Source of the DNA: DASSOY01 sp035776675
Lineage (GTDB): Bacteria; Bacillota; Bacilli; Bacillales; DASSOY01
Length of the DNA stretch: 7,239 nt
Reading direction: 5' to 3'
NCBI GenBank assembly: GCA_035776675.1
Contig: DASTWO010000196.1
Location: 1 to 7,239 of the forward strand
Of this stretch, positions 1 to 6,787 are shown piece after piece. Numbering within the stretch: the first letter of the stretch is position 1; each line of letters opens with the position of its first letter. The position numbers and the translations under genes are program-made. Below the pieces are notes generated by a model. That model was not told where the DNA came from, did no database searches, and saw only the letters and a program-made list of their open reading frames with translations.

Positions 1-97
1 AGTTATCGCATTCCACCATACCCGGCACACGCAATTTATAATGAGTACGGCGCTTTTTCTTTCGCGTCGTCGATGTTCTTCTCTTTGGTACAGCCAC
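1..97 (-). CDS. rpmF: 50S ribosomal protein L32, partial (3' part beyond window)
   Basis: Bacterial ribosomal protein L32 (bL32), a structural protein of the large ribosomal subunit. The first 32 codons are visible and read MAVPKRRTSTTRKKKRRTHY, then KLRVPGMVECDN: the highly basic L32 N-terminus followed by the conserved KLxVPGMVEC stretch. Cys30 would be the first ligand of the zinc ribbon found in Cys-type L32, but the later cysteines lie outside the window. The chosen start is GTG at 97-95, preceded by a GGGAGGTG ribosome binding site at 111-104. An in-frame GTG at 106-104 is rejected because it lies inside that site. The gene follows ylbN with only 14 bases between stop and start, the usual yceD-rpmF pairing, so it is probably co-transcribed from the promoter at 708-736. 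Identity is certain; the C-terminus is not seen. Confidence 0.96.
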   Translation of the reverse strand, partial: MAVPKRRTSTTRKKKRRTHYKLRVPGMVECDN

Positions 98-111
98 GAC
101 GGACACCTCCC

Positions 112-621
112 CTATTCGTTCTTGTCATCCAAAAGTTCTTCCAACTTTTTCAATCTAGGATCAATTCGGTTTTTCTGTTGCCTTTCGGAAACCACTTCCC
201 AACCTTCTCCGGAAGGAAGAGGTTCCTCCTCTTCACCAACGACCCTAATTGGTTTTTCCACCAAAATGGCTTCTTTCACATACGGCAACAAGTCAATGGT
301 TTCGTTTACGATATCGTGAATTTCTTCTTCTTCACTTTCCTCTTCCACAGAGGAATCAAGCCGAAAGACTTCGACGGTGTGAAGATGAAAAGAGTAATTC
401 ACATCCTCCAATGTTTTGGAACTGGGCAAAACCATTTGGCCGGATATTTCCAACAAAAAGGAAATCTTGCTTTCCTCGAACATGGCCCTTCCGACAACTT
501 GTACTGATGAAATACCGCGAATTTCCGGATCTCGTTCCTTCAAATCGGAAACGTCCACGGTTTCGTCAAACGACAATCCCGTCTCTTTCAATTGCTCCAA
601 CTGATGCAATGTCCATTTCAA
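112..621 (-). CDS. ylbN: YceD/DUF177 family protein YlbN
   Basis: Acidic protein of 169 residues in the YceD (DUF177) family, which is linked genetically to rpmF across bacteria and is implicated in 23S rRNA or large-subunit accumulation (known best for E. coli YceD and plant homologues). The exact biochemical role is unknown. The family signature is the central GQMVLPSSKTLEDV stretch (about residues 61-74). The positions that are cysteines in many YceD proteins are not cysteines here. A glutamate-rich patch (residues 93-100) and the C-terminal IDPRLKKLEELL segment also fit. I chose TTG at 621, giving MKWTLHQLEQL as in Bacillus YlbN. A GTGAGGG site ends 9 bases before it, whereas the longer GTG start at 636 has no ribosome binding site. 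It is the first gene of the ylbN-rpmF operon behind a consensus promoter. Confidence 0.92.
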   Translation of the reverse strand: MKWTLHQLEQLKETGLSFDETVDVSDLKERDPEIRGISSVQVVGRAMFEESKISFLLEISGQMVLPSSKTLEDVNYSFHLHTVEVFRLDSSVEEESEEEEIHDIVNETIDLLPYVKEAILVEKPIRVVGEEEEPLPSGEGWEVVSERQQKNRIDPRLKKLEELLDDKNE

Positions 622-707
622 CGTTTCAACCCTCACTTAGGCCAAGACCGAAATGTTACAGTATCCATAACTTGATACCGTACCTTTACCTCAAAACAAC
701 AAGTGTT

Positions 708-736
708 ATTATAGACTTCCCAGTTTCAATTGTCAA
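708..736 (-). promoter_or_regulatory. SigA promoter of ylbN-rpmF (perfect consensus)
   Basis: On the minus strand, TTGACA (736-731) and TATAAT (713-708) are separated by exactly 17 bases, a full match to the housekeeping sigma factor consensus. Transcription should start near 701, giving a leader of about 80 bases before the ylbN TTG. The leader contains a short hairpin (659-665 pairing with 674-680, one wobble pair). Strong constitutive transcription fits a ribosomal protein operon. Confidence 0.9.
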
Positions 737-754
737 ATTCAACGCCGCCCCCGC

Positions 755-783
755 TTTACATCAATTTGAAAACATTCTATGAT
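755..783 (+). promoter_or_regulatory. SigA-type promoter of ylbM
   Basis: TTTACA (755-760) and TATGAT (778-783), each one mismatch from consensus, with 17-base spacing. Start near 790 gives a leader of about 60 bases carrying an inverted repeat GGAAGC/GCTTCC (796-801 with 820-825) just before the AAGGAG ribosome binding site (836-841). It lies back to back with the ylbN promoter, their -35 boxes separated by 18 bases. Confidence 0.72.
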
Positions 784-849
784 GAAAGGAATCAAGGAAG
801 CCTTTCCACAATAAATCAAGCTTCCACCACAAAAAAAGGAGAACATGCA

Positions 850-2094
850 ATGAAATCAGTCGGCTTAATTGTCGAATACAATCCGTTCCACAACGGCCAC
901 TATTACCACATGCAAGAATCCATCAGACAAACCGGTGCCGATCTGGCTATCGCAGTGATGAGCGGATATTTTCTGCAACGAGGGGAGCCGGCTCTGGTCT
1001 CTAAATGGCTTCGAACCGAAATGGCCCTCAAAGGCGGAGCTGATATTGTTGTAGAACTTCCCTATGCCTTTTCGACTGGAAAGGCAGAGGTGTTCGCAAA
1101 CGGAGCCATCTCACTTCTGACAGCGCTTCAAACAGATGAGGTTTGTTTCGGTAGTGAAGAAGGCAGCATAAAGCCTTTTGAATATACAATTGATTTCTTG
1201 TCTCAGCATCGCGAGCAATACGAAGAGAAATTGCAAGCTTTCCTCGCTAAAGGGCATAGTTTCCCAAAAGCCTCTTCTCTTGCCTTTCAAGGACTGGACA
1301 GAAATGAGCATACGATCGATTTGTCAAAACCGAATAACATTCTCGGATACCACTATGTCAAAGCGATTCTTGACCAGAAAAGCCCGGTTAAAGCAAGTAC
1401 CATTCCGAGAACCGGAGCCAATTTCCACGACCCCGACCTCGGCGAACAGAAAATTGCCAGCGCGACCGGTATTCGCAACACCATCGTAACAGGAAATAAC
1501 CCGCTTGAAACCATTTACCATGTAGTCCCTGAAATTACATACAAATTATTGCAAGAAACAAAGAATGCCAACGGGGATTTTCATAGTTGGGAAAAGCTGT
1601 TTCCTTATTTGAAATACAGATTGCTTACATCGAACCCCCAAGATTTAGCGGGGATTTATGAAGCTGAAGAAGGGTTGGAACATCGACTGATCCAGCTCAT
1701 TAAACAAGCGGACTCATTTGCTGCCTTTATGGAACAAGTCAAAACAAAGCGTTACACATGGACTCGCCTCCAACGATTGTGCGTGCATGTGCTGACCAAT
1801 ACAACCAAAATAGATATGGACGTTATCCTACAAAAGCCCAAAGCTACCTACATCCGCCTTCTTGGTATGTCTAAGAAAGGTCGAACTTATTTAAACCGGA
1901 TCAAGAAGAAACTTGAACTGCCTCTAGTTTCAACCCTTTCCCAACACGAAGACCCGCTTCTTGATCTGGACAAGCGTGCTGCAAACTGTTATGCGCTTGG
2001 TTATCCTGAAGCGATTCGCGCTGAGAAACTCCAAGAGGAATATTCAACCCCACCCATCCTTATATCGGCAGACAATGGCCGGGGACCCGAATGA
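850..2094 (+). CDS. tmcAL: tRNA(Met) cytidine acetate ligase TmcAL (YlbM)
   Basis: Cytoplasmic enzyme of 414 residues (B. subtilis YlbM is of similar length). It acetylates C34, the wobble cytidine of elongator tRNA-Met, to N4-acetylcytidine, using acetate and ATP through acetyl-adenylate; this is family knowledge. The N-terminus is a nucleotidyltransferase-like fold: EYNPFHNGHYYHM with the HxGH ATP-binding motif at 14-17, MSGYFLQRGEPA at 37-48, and CFGSEEG at 99-105. A SATGIR segment follows near residue 210. The start is ATG 850, with AAGGAG 8 bases upstream; the frame is open back to 730 but that part has no conserved sequence and overlaps the promoter. It stands alone on the plus strand between the minus-strand units ylbKL and ylbN-rpmF. 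It has its own promoter and no clear U-rich terminator on its own strand. Confidence 0.95.
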   Translation: MKSVGLIVEYNPFHNGHYYHMQESIRQTGADLAIAVMSGYFLQRGEPALVSKWLRTEMALKGGADIVVELPYAFSTGKAEVFANGAISLLTALQTDEVCFGSEEGSIKPFEYTIDFLSQHREQYEEKLQAFLAKGHSFPKASSLAFQGLDRNEHTIDLSKPNNILGYHYVKAILDQKSPVKASTIPRTGANFHDPDLGEQKIASATGIRNTIVTGNNPLETIYHVVPEITYKLLQETKNANGDFHSWEKLFPYLKYRLLTSNPQDLAGIYEAEEGLEHRLIQLIKQADSFAAFMEQVKTKRYTWTRLQRLCVHVLTNTTKIDMDVILQKPKATYIRLLGMSKKGRTYLNRIKKKLELPLVSTLSQHEDPLLDLDKRAANCYALGYPEAIRAEKLQEEYSTPPILISADNGRGPE

Positions 2095-2136
2095 GAAAAC
2101 GCCAAACGAAGGAATAAAATACTTCCTGGTTTGGCG
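2093..2136 (-). terminator. Intrinsic terminator of ylbK-ylbL
   Basis: A hairpin with an 8-base-pair outer stem (CGCCAAAC 2100-2107, GTTTGGCG 2129-2136) and an inner GAAG/CTTC pairing with a 3-base bulge. Read on the minus strand it is followed directly by TTTTCTC (2099-2093), as expected for a rho-independent terminator of ylbL. On the plus strand it is followed by GATCATG, so it is a poor terminator for ylbM. The T-run overlaps the ylbM stop codon. Confidence 0.75.
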
Positions 2137-2140
2137 GATC

Positions 2141-2163
2141 ATGTCTGGCTACCGGCCAGACAT
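2141..2163. repeat. Perfect 9-bp inverted repeat at ylbL stop
   Basis: ATGTCTGGC (2141-2149) and its exact complement GCCAGACAT (2155-2163), separated by 5 bases. It ends at the last base of the ylbL stop codon. No T-run follows on either strand, so it looks like an accessory 3' stem upstream of the terminator at 2093-2136 in the ylbL transcript, possibly protecting the 3' end, and could also act as the last structure in a ylbM read-through RNA. Confidence 0.6.
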
Positions 2164-3266
2164 TAGGCGGCTTGCCCTTTCTCTTCATTACTTCCTTCTT
2201 TCGGTTCCAACTTTCTTAAATAGTCCAGCGCGTCTCCAAAAGTTTTCACTGGTACAATATCCATGTCAGTACCAATATCCTTTGCCGCTTTCAGCGCATG
2301 ATCATAGTTGTGCGCTCTGACTGGCGCAAAGAAAACCTCGACGTTTTCCTTGTCAGCAGCTACAACTTTTTCTTTGATTCCGCCGATCGGTCCAACTACG
2401 CCGGTGACCTTGTTCGTGTCGGGATCTCTCTTAATATTCATCGTCCCGGTTCCCGCGATTTTATAACCTTTCGTCCAGTTCTCATCCGTCAACCGGTTAT
2501 ATATTCCGAGTGTAAACATTAACCCGGCCGACGGACCGCCAATTTGGGCGGTGTCAAAATGAACAGGCGGCTTGACCTGCAATTCCGTACTTGCTGTTTG
2601 GACAATGCCAATCCCGTATTTGTTCTGATTTCCGCCCTTTTCTATAAATCGATCCGGAAAACGGCCGATTGGGATCGTAACCTTCAATTTCTCCCCTTCT
2701 CGTTTCACCGTTAATTGAACAGAGTCACCTTTGCCTTTCCCCTTCGTAACCTCGAGAAGGTCTTTCGGCACTGTCACTTTGCTGCCTTCCGCCTTAATAA
2801 TCAAATCCCCAAGCTGTAATTTTTTCTCGGCAGGCATCCCGTTAATTAAGCGGACAACGAGTAAACCATTGTGTTTAATTTGAGGATTCTTGCCTGCTTT
2901 CTTATAAGCCACATAAATCGCCGCGTTTTGAGCGGTGTCCATCAAATGAAGTTGATAAAACCTGTACTCCTGCGGTGATTCCCCTTTTTCAAGAAATTGA
3001 TCCAACGGATAAATTTTATGGTATTTCTTGAATTTAGCCAAGACGTATTGATAAACGTTCGGCTTTGAAACCAATCTGACTGTCATAAACATGAACTGTC
3101 CGTTTTTGTATTCATGCGCGCCCTGAATTTCAATGGCGGGTTCCAAGGGATGCGCGTCTCCCGGCTTCATAACCTCATAAGGTAATCTGTAAAAAAGGGA
3201 AATGACAATAAGCGCAAACAGAATAATGATTCCTATGTAACCATATCTCTTTTTCCTGGGTGTCAT
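2163..3266 (-). CDS. ylbL: Membrane-anchored PDZ-Lon (S16) protease YlbL
   Basis: Serine-lysine protease of 367 residues, anchored in the membrane with its catalytic part outside. In B. subtilis YlbL and CtpA degrade the cell-division inhibitor YneA, letting cells resume division after DNA damage (family knowledge). Visible here: one N-terminal membrane segment (about residues 9-25), a PDZ domain (about 134-200, with NGMPAEKKLQLGDLI), then a Lon-type S16 domain with IGGPSAGLM holding catalytic Ser246 and GPIGGIKEKVVAA holding catalytic Lys300 (second lysine of the motif, by comparison with E. coli Lon Lys722). The hydrophilic C-terminal tail is somewhat longer than in B. subtilis. ATG 3266 follows AAGGAG (3279-3274), which is built into the last codons of ylbK; only 3 bases separate the ylbK stop from this start, so the two are translationally coupled. 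Confidence 0.94.
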   Translation of the reverse strand: MTPRKKRYGYIGIIILFALIVISLFYRLPYEVMKPGDAHPLEPAIEIQGAHEYKNGQFMFMTVRLVSKPNVYQYVLAKFKKYHKIYPLDQFLEKGESPQEYRFYQLHLMDTAQNAAIYVAYKKAGKNPQIKHNGLLVVRLINGMPAEKKLQLGDLIIKAEGSKVTVPKDLLEVTKGKGKGDSVQLTVKREGEKLKVTIPIGRFPDRFIEKGGNQNKYGIGIVQTASTELQVKPPVHFDTAQIGGPSAGLMFTLGIYNRLTDENWTKGYKIAGTGTMNIKRDPDTNKVTGVVGPIGGIKEKVVAADKENVEVFFAPVRAHNYDHALKAAKDIGTDMDIVPVKTFGDALDYLRKLEPKEGSNEEKGQAA

Positions 3267-3269
3267 GAT

Positions 3270-4052
3270 TTACTCCTTCCAATTGTCAATTGCGGCTTGA
3301 ATGGCAGAAAGATGCTTTCTCGTTTCTTCCTCACCCATTTTAATCATTTTTTCGACGTCCGTAAATGTCCTTGAGTTGAACGGCGCCAGCGGCGGTTTGA
3401 TCATTACATCAGCAGTGGACTCGTGTAGCCTGACCATTTCTTCCTGCATAATATCAATACTTTGCATAATCACATCGAAAATCGAATGAATTTCCGACGT
3501 ACCTTTCCCGGATGAAACATCGACGGCAATGACAATATCCGCTCCCATATCCTTAGCTATTGAGACAGGCACACGATCAATTACACCACCGTCAACAAGC
3601 AGCTTTCCGTCTACTTTTGCAGGTACCAGAATGCCTGGAATTGAAATACTTGCTCGAACAGCCTCGGCAGCTGAGCCTTTTGTAAAGACGACTCTTTCTC
3701 CTGCAATTAAGTCAGTGGCGACAATCGCGGTAGGAGGGGATAACTCTTCGATAGTTTTCCCGAATGTGATGACACCTAACAGTTCTCTGACTTTCTCCCC
3801 TGCAATAAACCCCATTTTGGGCACAATGAAATCCAGATAATATTTGCGTTTGAAGGTTGTCGCCATTTTGTGCATGCTTTCGACACTATGCCCCGCCCCG
3901 TACAAAGCTGCGGCCAACGCTCCCATACTGCTGCCCACTATATAATCTATGCTGATATCGGCCTCTTCCAAAACCTTGATCACACCGACATGGGCAAAAC
4001 CTTTCGCGCCGCCAGATCCAAGCGCCAGCCCTATCTTCGGTCTCCTCAACAT
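3270..4052 (-). CDS. ylbK: Patatin-like phospholipase family protein YlbK
   Basis: Cytoplasmic patatin/RssA-type hydrolase of 260 residues, the same length as B. subtilis YlbK. The Ser-Asp dyad fold is complete: glycine-rich oxyanion loop LGSGGAKGFAHVG (about 12-24), nucleophile motif GSSMG with Ser42, and VDGG with Asp153. Family members are lipid acyl hydrolases, but the substrate of YlbK is unknown. The frame extends to TTG 4070, but ATG 4052 gives the conserved MLRRPKIGLALGSGG start and has an AAGGAAGGGAG purine tract just upstream, made from the codons of the longer version. It is the first gene of the ylbK-ylbL pair. The hydrolase function is read from motifs and the physiological role is not known; pairing with YlbL suggests a link to envelope or division processes, which is inference. 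Confidence 0.93.
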   Translation of the reverse strand: MLRRPKIGLALGSGGAKGFAHVGVIKVLEEADISIDYIVGSSMGALAAALYGAGHSVESMHKMATTFKRKYYLDFIVPKMGFIAGEKVRELLGVITFGKTIEELSPPTAIVATDLIAGERVVFTKGSAAEAVRASISIPGILVPAKVDGKLLVDGGVIDRVPVSIAKDMGADIVIAVDVSSGKGTSEIHSIFDVIMQSIDIMQEEMVRLHESTADVMIKPPLAPFNSRTFTDVEKMIKMGEEETRKHLSAIQAAIDNWKE

Positions 4053-4172
4053 TCTCCCTTCCTTCTTCAATGCAACATGCCCTATTTCAACCTATGGTGC
4101 AAGCTCTTACCCCATACATTATTCTTTATTTTCCCCTTTTGACTGGAGTGAAAACCCCGGCGCGGAAAATTC

Positions 4173-4200
4173 TGTATGCCAAAGCGGCTATTTTTTTCAA
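4173..4200 (-). promoter_or_regulatory. Candidate promoter of ylbK-ylbL
   Basis: On the minus strand TTGAAA (4200-4195), a 16-base spacer, then CATACA (4178-4173) with an extended TG two bases before it (TGGCATACA). The -10 box is weak for SigA. CATACAGA also resembles a SigE -10 box, but no good SigE -35 is present. The leader would be about 115 bases. This is the best candidate seen between 4053 and 4312, not a firm call. Confidence 0.33.
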
Positions 4201-4234
4201 ATGAGAAATGCAATCCCTGTAAAAACTTCCTTCA

Positions 4235-4261
4235 CATAAACAAACAGCTCGGCCATATAGA
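4235..4261 (+). promoter_or_regulatory. Candidate SigE promoter of ylbJ
   Basis: CATAAA (4235-4240), about 13 bases, then CATATAGA (4254-4261), resembling the SigE -35 (ATA core) and -10 (CATACAnT) boxes. Transcription would start near 4268, about 45 bases before the ylbJ GTG. B. subtilis ylbJ is transcribed by mother-cell SigE, which supports the reading, but the match is imperfect (5 of 7 fixed positions in the -10 box). Confidence 0.45.
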
Positions 4262-4271
4262 TAAATCAGGG

Positions 4272-4290
4272 GCCGGAAAACAATTCCGGC
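4272..4290 (+). repeat. Hairpin in ylbJ leader
   Basis: Perfect 7-base-pair inverted repeat GCCGGAA (4272-4278) and TTCCGGC (4284-4290) with a 5-base loop. It ends 9 bases before the GGAGG ribosome binding site (4300-4304) of ylbJ and would be at the very 5' end of a transcript from the candidate SigE promoter, where such stems often stabilise mRNA. Confidence 0.6.
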
Positions 4291-4312
4291 ATTCGGATTG
4301 GAGGCAGACGTC

Positions 4313-5542
4313 GTGTGGACTTGGACATCAAAGATCAAAACCTTATTATTCACCTCAGGAGCGTTGATTATCGCTGCTTCAATCATGATATTCCCTGAAG
4401 CCGCATCCGAGTCGTCCGTAAGTGGAATGAAAACGTGGTGGAATGTCGTGTTTCCTTCTTTATTGCCCTTTTTCATTGTATCGGAATTGTTAATTGGTTT
4501 CGGGGTTGTGAAAATCCTCGGAGCCATCTTCGAGCCATTTATGCGTCCTTTATTCAGAGTACCCGGTGTCGGAGGCTTTGTATGGGCAATGGGACTTGCC
4601 TCAGGCTACCCGGCAGGGGCAAAACTGACAGCTCGACTGCGCCAGGAAGATCAGTTAACCAAAGTCGAGGCGGAACGCCTCGCAGCGTTCACCAATTTCT
4701 CAAACCCATTGTTCATGTTCGCGGCAGTAGCGGTTGGCTTCTTTCACTCGAAAGAACTTGGCCTTCTCCTGGCGATATGCCACTACCTGGGGAATTTTAC
4801 AGTCGGACTGGTTATGCGCTTCTACGGCCATGAGAAACAGCACAATCGTGCAACAAGAAACAGGCACCGTGTTTCAATTCGGAAAGCTTTCCATGTCTTG
4901 CATCGCGAACGAATCAGAGACGACCGTCCGCTTGGCAGATTGCTCGGTGATGCTGTCCACTCTTCTATTTCCACCTTACTCATGATTGGTGGATTTATTA
5001 TCTTGTTCTCTGTCATTAACAGAGTCCTATCGATTTTGCATGTCACGGACGTTGCAGCCACCATCTTATCAGTCATTCTGGAACAGATTCACGTTCCCCC
5101 ACAGCTGAGCCATGCCATCGTGACAGGCTTTTTCGAAATCACACTGGGCAGCCAGGCCGCAAGCCAGGCAGATGCCTCCCTTGTCTTCAAAGTGGTGGTA
5201 ACGAGCTTTATTCTCGCTTTCAGCGGATTTTCCGTACAAGCTCAGGTTGCGAGTATTTTGGCAGACACGGATATCAACTTTAAACCCTATTTTCTTGCGC
5301 GCTTTTTACACGGTATTTTCGCGGCCGGTTTCACTTTGTTGTTGTGGAAGCCATTGTATTTAGAGCGTCTCCCATCTACTGAAAGTGGATCAGTAAATGT
5401 TTTCGACCCAAATTTCTCCCCCGCCTGGGGGCAATGGTTATGGGACTTTTTGATGCAATATGGAGCAGTCATTACTTTCGCGGCATTGCTAGTTTACATC
5501 GCTGTAACCATCAGATCTATGAAAAACAAGTTCCCCGCCTAA
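4313..5542 (+). CDS. ylbJ: Sporulation membrane protein SpoVV (YlbJ), dipicolinic acid transporter
   Basis: Polytopic membrane protein of 409 residues (B. subtilis YlbJ: 408). In B. subtilis it is made in the mother cell, sits in the outer forespore membrane and is needed to move dipicolinic acid toward the spore core; the fold belongs to the nucleoside-recognition Gate family (family knowledge). Conserved stretches seen: WNVVFPSLLPFFIVSELLIG (43-62), FRVPGVGGFVWAMGLASG (81-98), PAGAKLTARLRQE (100-112), NPLFMFAAVAVGFF (131-144), FSGFSVQAQVASIL (303-316). Several hydrophobic segments span roughly 9-27, 46-66, 132-170, 217-243, 290-305, 331-345 and 379-400. Start GTG 4313 has GGAGG 8 bases upstream; the longer TTG 4298 start would sit on that site. 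Divergent from ylbK; its last 4 bases overlap coaD tail to tail. Confidence 0.93.
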   Translation: MWTWTSKIKTLLFTSGALIIAASIMIFPEAASESSVSGMKTWWNVVFPSLLPFFIVSELLIGFGVVKILGAIFEPFMRPLFRVPGVGGFVWAMGLASGYPAGAKLTARLRQEDQLTKVEAERLAAFTNFSNPLFMFAAVAVGFFHSKELGLLLAICHYLGNFTVGLVMRFYGHEKQHNRATRNRHRVSIRKAFHVLHRERIRDDRPLGRLLGDAVHSSISTLLMIGGFIILFSVINRVLSILHVTDVAATILSVILEQIHVPPQLSHAIVTGFFEITLGSQAASQADASLVFKVVVTSFILAFSGFSVQAQVASILADTDINFKPYFLARFLHGIFAAGFTLLLWKPLYLERLPSTESGSVNVFDPNFSPAWGQWLWDFLMQYGAVITFAALLVYIAVTIRSMKNKFPA

Positions 5543-5553
5543 GAACGGGGAAC
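5521..5553 (-). terminator. Intrinsic terminator of rsmD-coaD, embedded in coding ends
   Basis: Perfect 8-base-pair stem GTTCCCCG (5530-5537) and CGGGGAAC (5546-5553), loop of 8 bases. Read on the minus strand it is followed by TTGTTTTTC (5529-5521). The loop carries the overlapping stop codons of coaD (TAG, 5541-5539) and ylbJ (TAA, 5540-5542). The right arm is coaD coding sequence, and the left arm plus the T-run is ylbJ coding sequence. Confidence 0.85.
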
Positions 5554-6030
5554 CGCAAATTTCGTTCGTAACGCTTCTTCCACCGGTTCCGGAACAAGAT
5601 TAGATACCGGAGCCTGATATTTCGCAATTTCCTTGACAATGCTGGAACTTAAGAAAGAATACTGATTATTTGTCATCATGAAGAACGTATCGATTTCATC
5701 GTCTAAATTCTTATTGATAGAAGTACTTTGCATTTCATACTCGAAGTCGGAAACCGCGCGCAATCCGCGCAGGATAACTCCCGCATTCTTGGATTTGGCA
5801 TACTCGACCAACAATCCACTGAACGAGTCTACCTCAACGTTATTCAGGTCGGCAGTGGCCATTTTCAAAAGCTCCACCCGTTCCTCAAGTGTGAAAAGCG
5901 GATCCTTATTACGATTATTCAATACAGCGACATATACTCGCTCAAATACCTTGGCTCCTCGTTTGATAATATCGAGGTGGCCGTTCGTTACGGGGTCGAA
6001 ACTTCCCGGACAGACTGCGACCCTTTCCAT
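5539..6030 (-). CDS. coaD: Phosphopantetheine adenylyltransferase
   Basis: Essential cytoplasmic enzyme of coenzyme A synthesis: 4'-phosphopantetheine + ATP gives dephospho-CoA + pyrophosphate. The 163-residue length is normal for the family (B. subtilis CoaD 161), which forms hexamers. Motifs: PGSFDPVTNGHLDII with the nucleotide-binding TxGH at 15-18, RGLRAVSDFEYE at 88-99, and SFLSSSIVKEIA at 125-136, the counterpart of the ISSTxxR motif of nucleotidyltransferases. ATG 6030 has GGAGG (6042-6038) 7 bases upstream. The ATG five bases earlier is out of frame. It lies 68 bases downstream of rsmD on the same strand with no promoter visible between them, the widespread rsmD-coaD pairing. It ends inside its own terminator, overlapping ylbJ by 4 bases. 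Confidence 0.97.
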   Translation of the reverse strand: MERVAVCPGSFDPVTNGHLDIIKRGAKVFERVYVAVLNNRNKDPLFTLEERVELLKMATADLNNVEVDSFSGLLVEYAKSKNAGVILRGLRAVSDFEYEMQSTSINKNLDDEIDTFFMMTNNQYSFLSSSIVKEIAKYQAPVSNLVPEPVEEALRTKFAVPRS

Positions 6031-6098
6031 ACCATTTCCTCCCTGCCGATTTGCGCTTCAAAGAAACTGCAAAAGGATGTTTTCTACGTTTAACCTTT

Positions 6099-6659
6099 TC
6101 ATTTCTCTTTTCTTGAATACACAGAAATAACCGTCTTGTTCCCATAGATCTCTCTGCTGTCAAGAGAAAGCATTCCATATTCATCGTCAAGCTTCACGCT
6201 TTCATGATGTTCAACAATGATGAAACCGCCAGTCTCCAACATTCCCGACTGATCAATCTTTTCAAGATCAGATGCTAATTTCTGATGAAAATACGGCGGA
6301 TCCAGAAAAATGAATGAAAATCGCAAATCCCGTTTTTGAATGACTTTCAACGCTCGATGGGCATCGTTACGGTAGACTTCCGATTTCTCACTGAAGCCGC
6401 AGTGCTTAATATTCTCTTTGACGGTCGCTATCGCTTTCGGATCCCGATCGACGAAAATCAATTCATCAAGTCCGCGGCTGAGCGCCTCAATTCCAAGTGC
6501 CCCGCTTCCGCTGTACAGATCCAGTCCGCGCCCGCCTTCGAAAAAGGGTCCTATCCTATTAAACAAGGCCTCTTTCACCTTATCAGTTGTCGGTCGTGTT
6601 GACCGACCCGGTACTGGCTTCAATGGCCTACCTTTGCAGGCTCCGGCAATCACCCTCAT
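6099..6659 (-). CDS. rsmD: 16S rRNA (guanine(966)-N(2))-methyltransferase RsmD (YlbH)
   Basis: Methyltransferase of 186 residues (B. subtilis YlbH about 184) that uses S-adenosylmethionine to methylate N2 of 16S rRNA G966 (E. coli numbering) during small-subunit assembly. It shows the typical start MRVIAGACKGRPL, TRPTTDKVKEALFNRI (21-36), the SAM-binding loop LDLYSGSGALGIEALSRG (46-63), the acidic end of the next strand IFVDRDP (68-74), and the catalytic DPPY motif (120-123). The frame is open a further 88 codons upstream to a GTG at 6923, but that stretch is not conserved RsmD sequence and runs through the promoter. ATG 6659 has AAGGTGG (6672-6666) correctly placed. It is the first gene of the rsmD-coaD unit. 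Confidence 0.95.
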   Translation of the reverse strand: MRVIAGACKGRPLKPVPGRSTRPTTDKVKEALFNRIGPFFEGGRGLDLYSGSGALGIEALSRGLDELIFVDRDPKAIATVKENIKHCGFSEKSEVYRNDAHRALKVIQKRDLRFSFIFLDPPYFHQKLASDLEKIDQSGMLETGGFIIVEHHESVKLDDEYGMLSLDSREIYGNKTVISVYSRKEK

Positions 6660-6692
6660 GCTGCCCCACCTTTTGATCATGACTTTTTCCAC

Positions 6693-6723
6693 AATATATA
6701 CTACCACAAATCGACATTCTGAA
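6693..6723 (-). promoter_or_regulatory. Candidate SigA promoter of rsmD-coaD
   Basis: On the minus strand TTCAGA (6723-6718), 17 bases, then TATATATT (6700-6693); TATATT is one mismatch from the -10 consensus, though using it lengthens the spacer to 19. An alternative -10 with an extended TG (TGGTAGTAT) overlaps it. Either puts the start about 25-30 bases before the rsmD ATG, leaving room for the ribosome binding site at 6672-6666. Confidence 0.5.
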
Positions 6724-6787
6724 AAAATGAAACCGTTTTTTTGAAAATGATACGTATAGTTGCTTCTCTTCCCGCCCATAATAGTGT

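Noticed and set aside
622..636. GTG 636 as ylbN start
   Set aside because: No Shine-Dalgarno upstream; the GTGAGGG at this place is itself the site for TTG 621, which gives the family-typical MKWTLHQL.
633..668. 11-codon leader peptide MDTVTFRSWPK before ylbN
   Set aside because: The only AAAGG upstream is about 14 bases from the ATG, too far for a convincing site, and no regulatory codon pattern is visible.
730..849. 40-codon N-terminal extension of ylbM
   Set aside because: Overlaps the ylbM promoter, has no ribosome binding site, and family members start at MKSVGLIVEYNPFHNGH.
4053..4070. TTG 4070 as ylbK start
   Set aside because: The first six codons form the purine-rich ribosome binding site for ATG 4052, and the family starts directly before RRPKIGLALGSGG.
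4175..4197. T7 run after a short GCC/GGC stem as a plus-strand terminator
   Set aside because: Stem of only 3 pairs and no plus-strand gene upstream.
4126..4527. 133-codon minus-strand frame overlapping the ylbJ start, and other long overlapping frames such as 249-782, 1178-1489, 3529-3840 and 5678-6130
   Set aside because: Each lies on the opposite strand or a shifted frame of a well-supported gene or crosses promoters, without a ribosome binding site or recognisable protein features.
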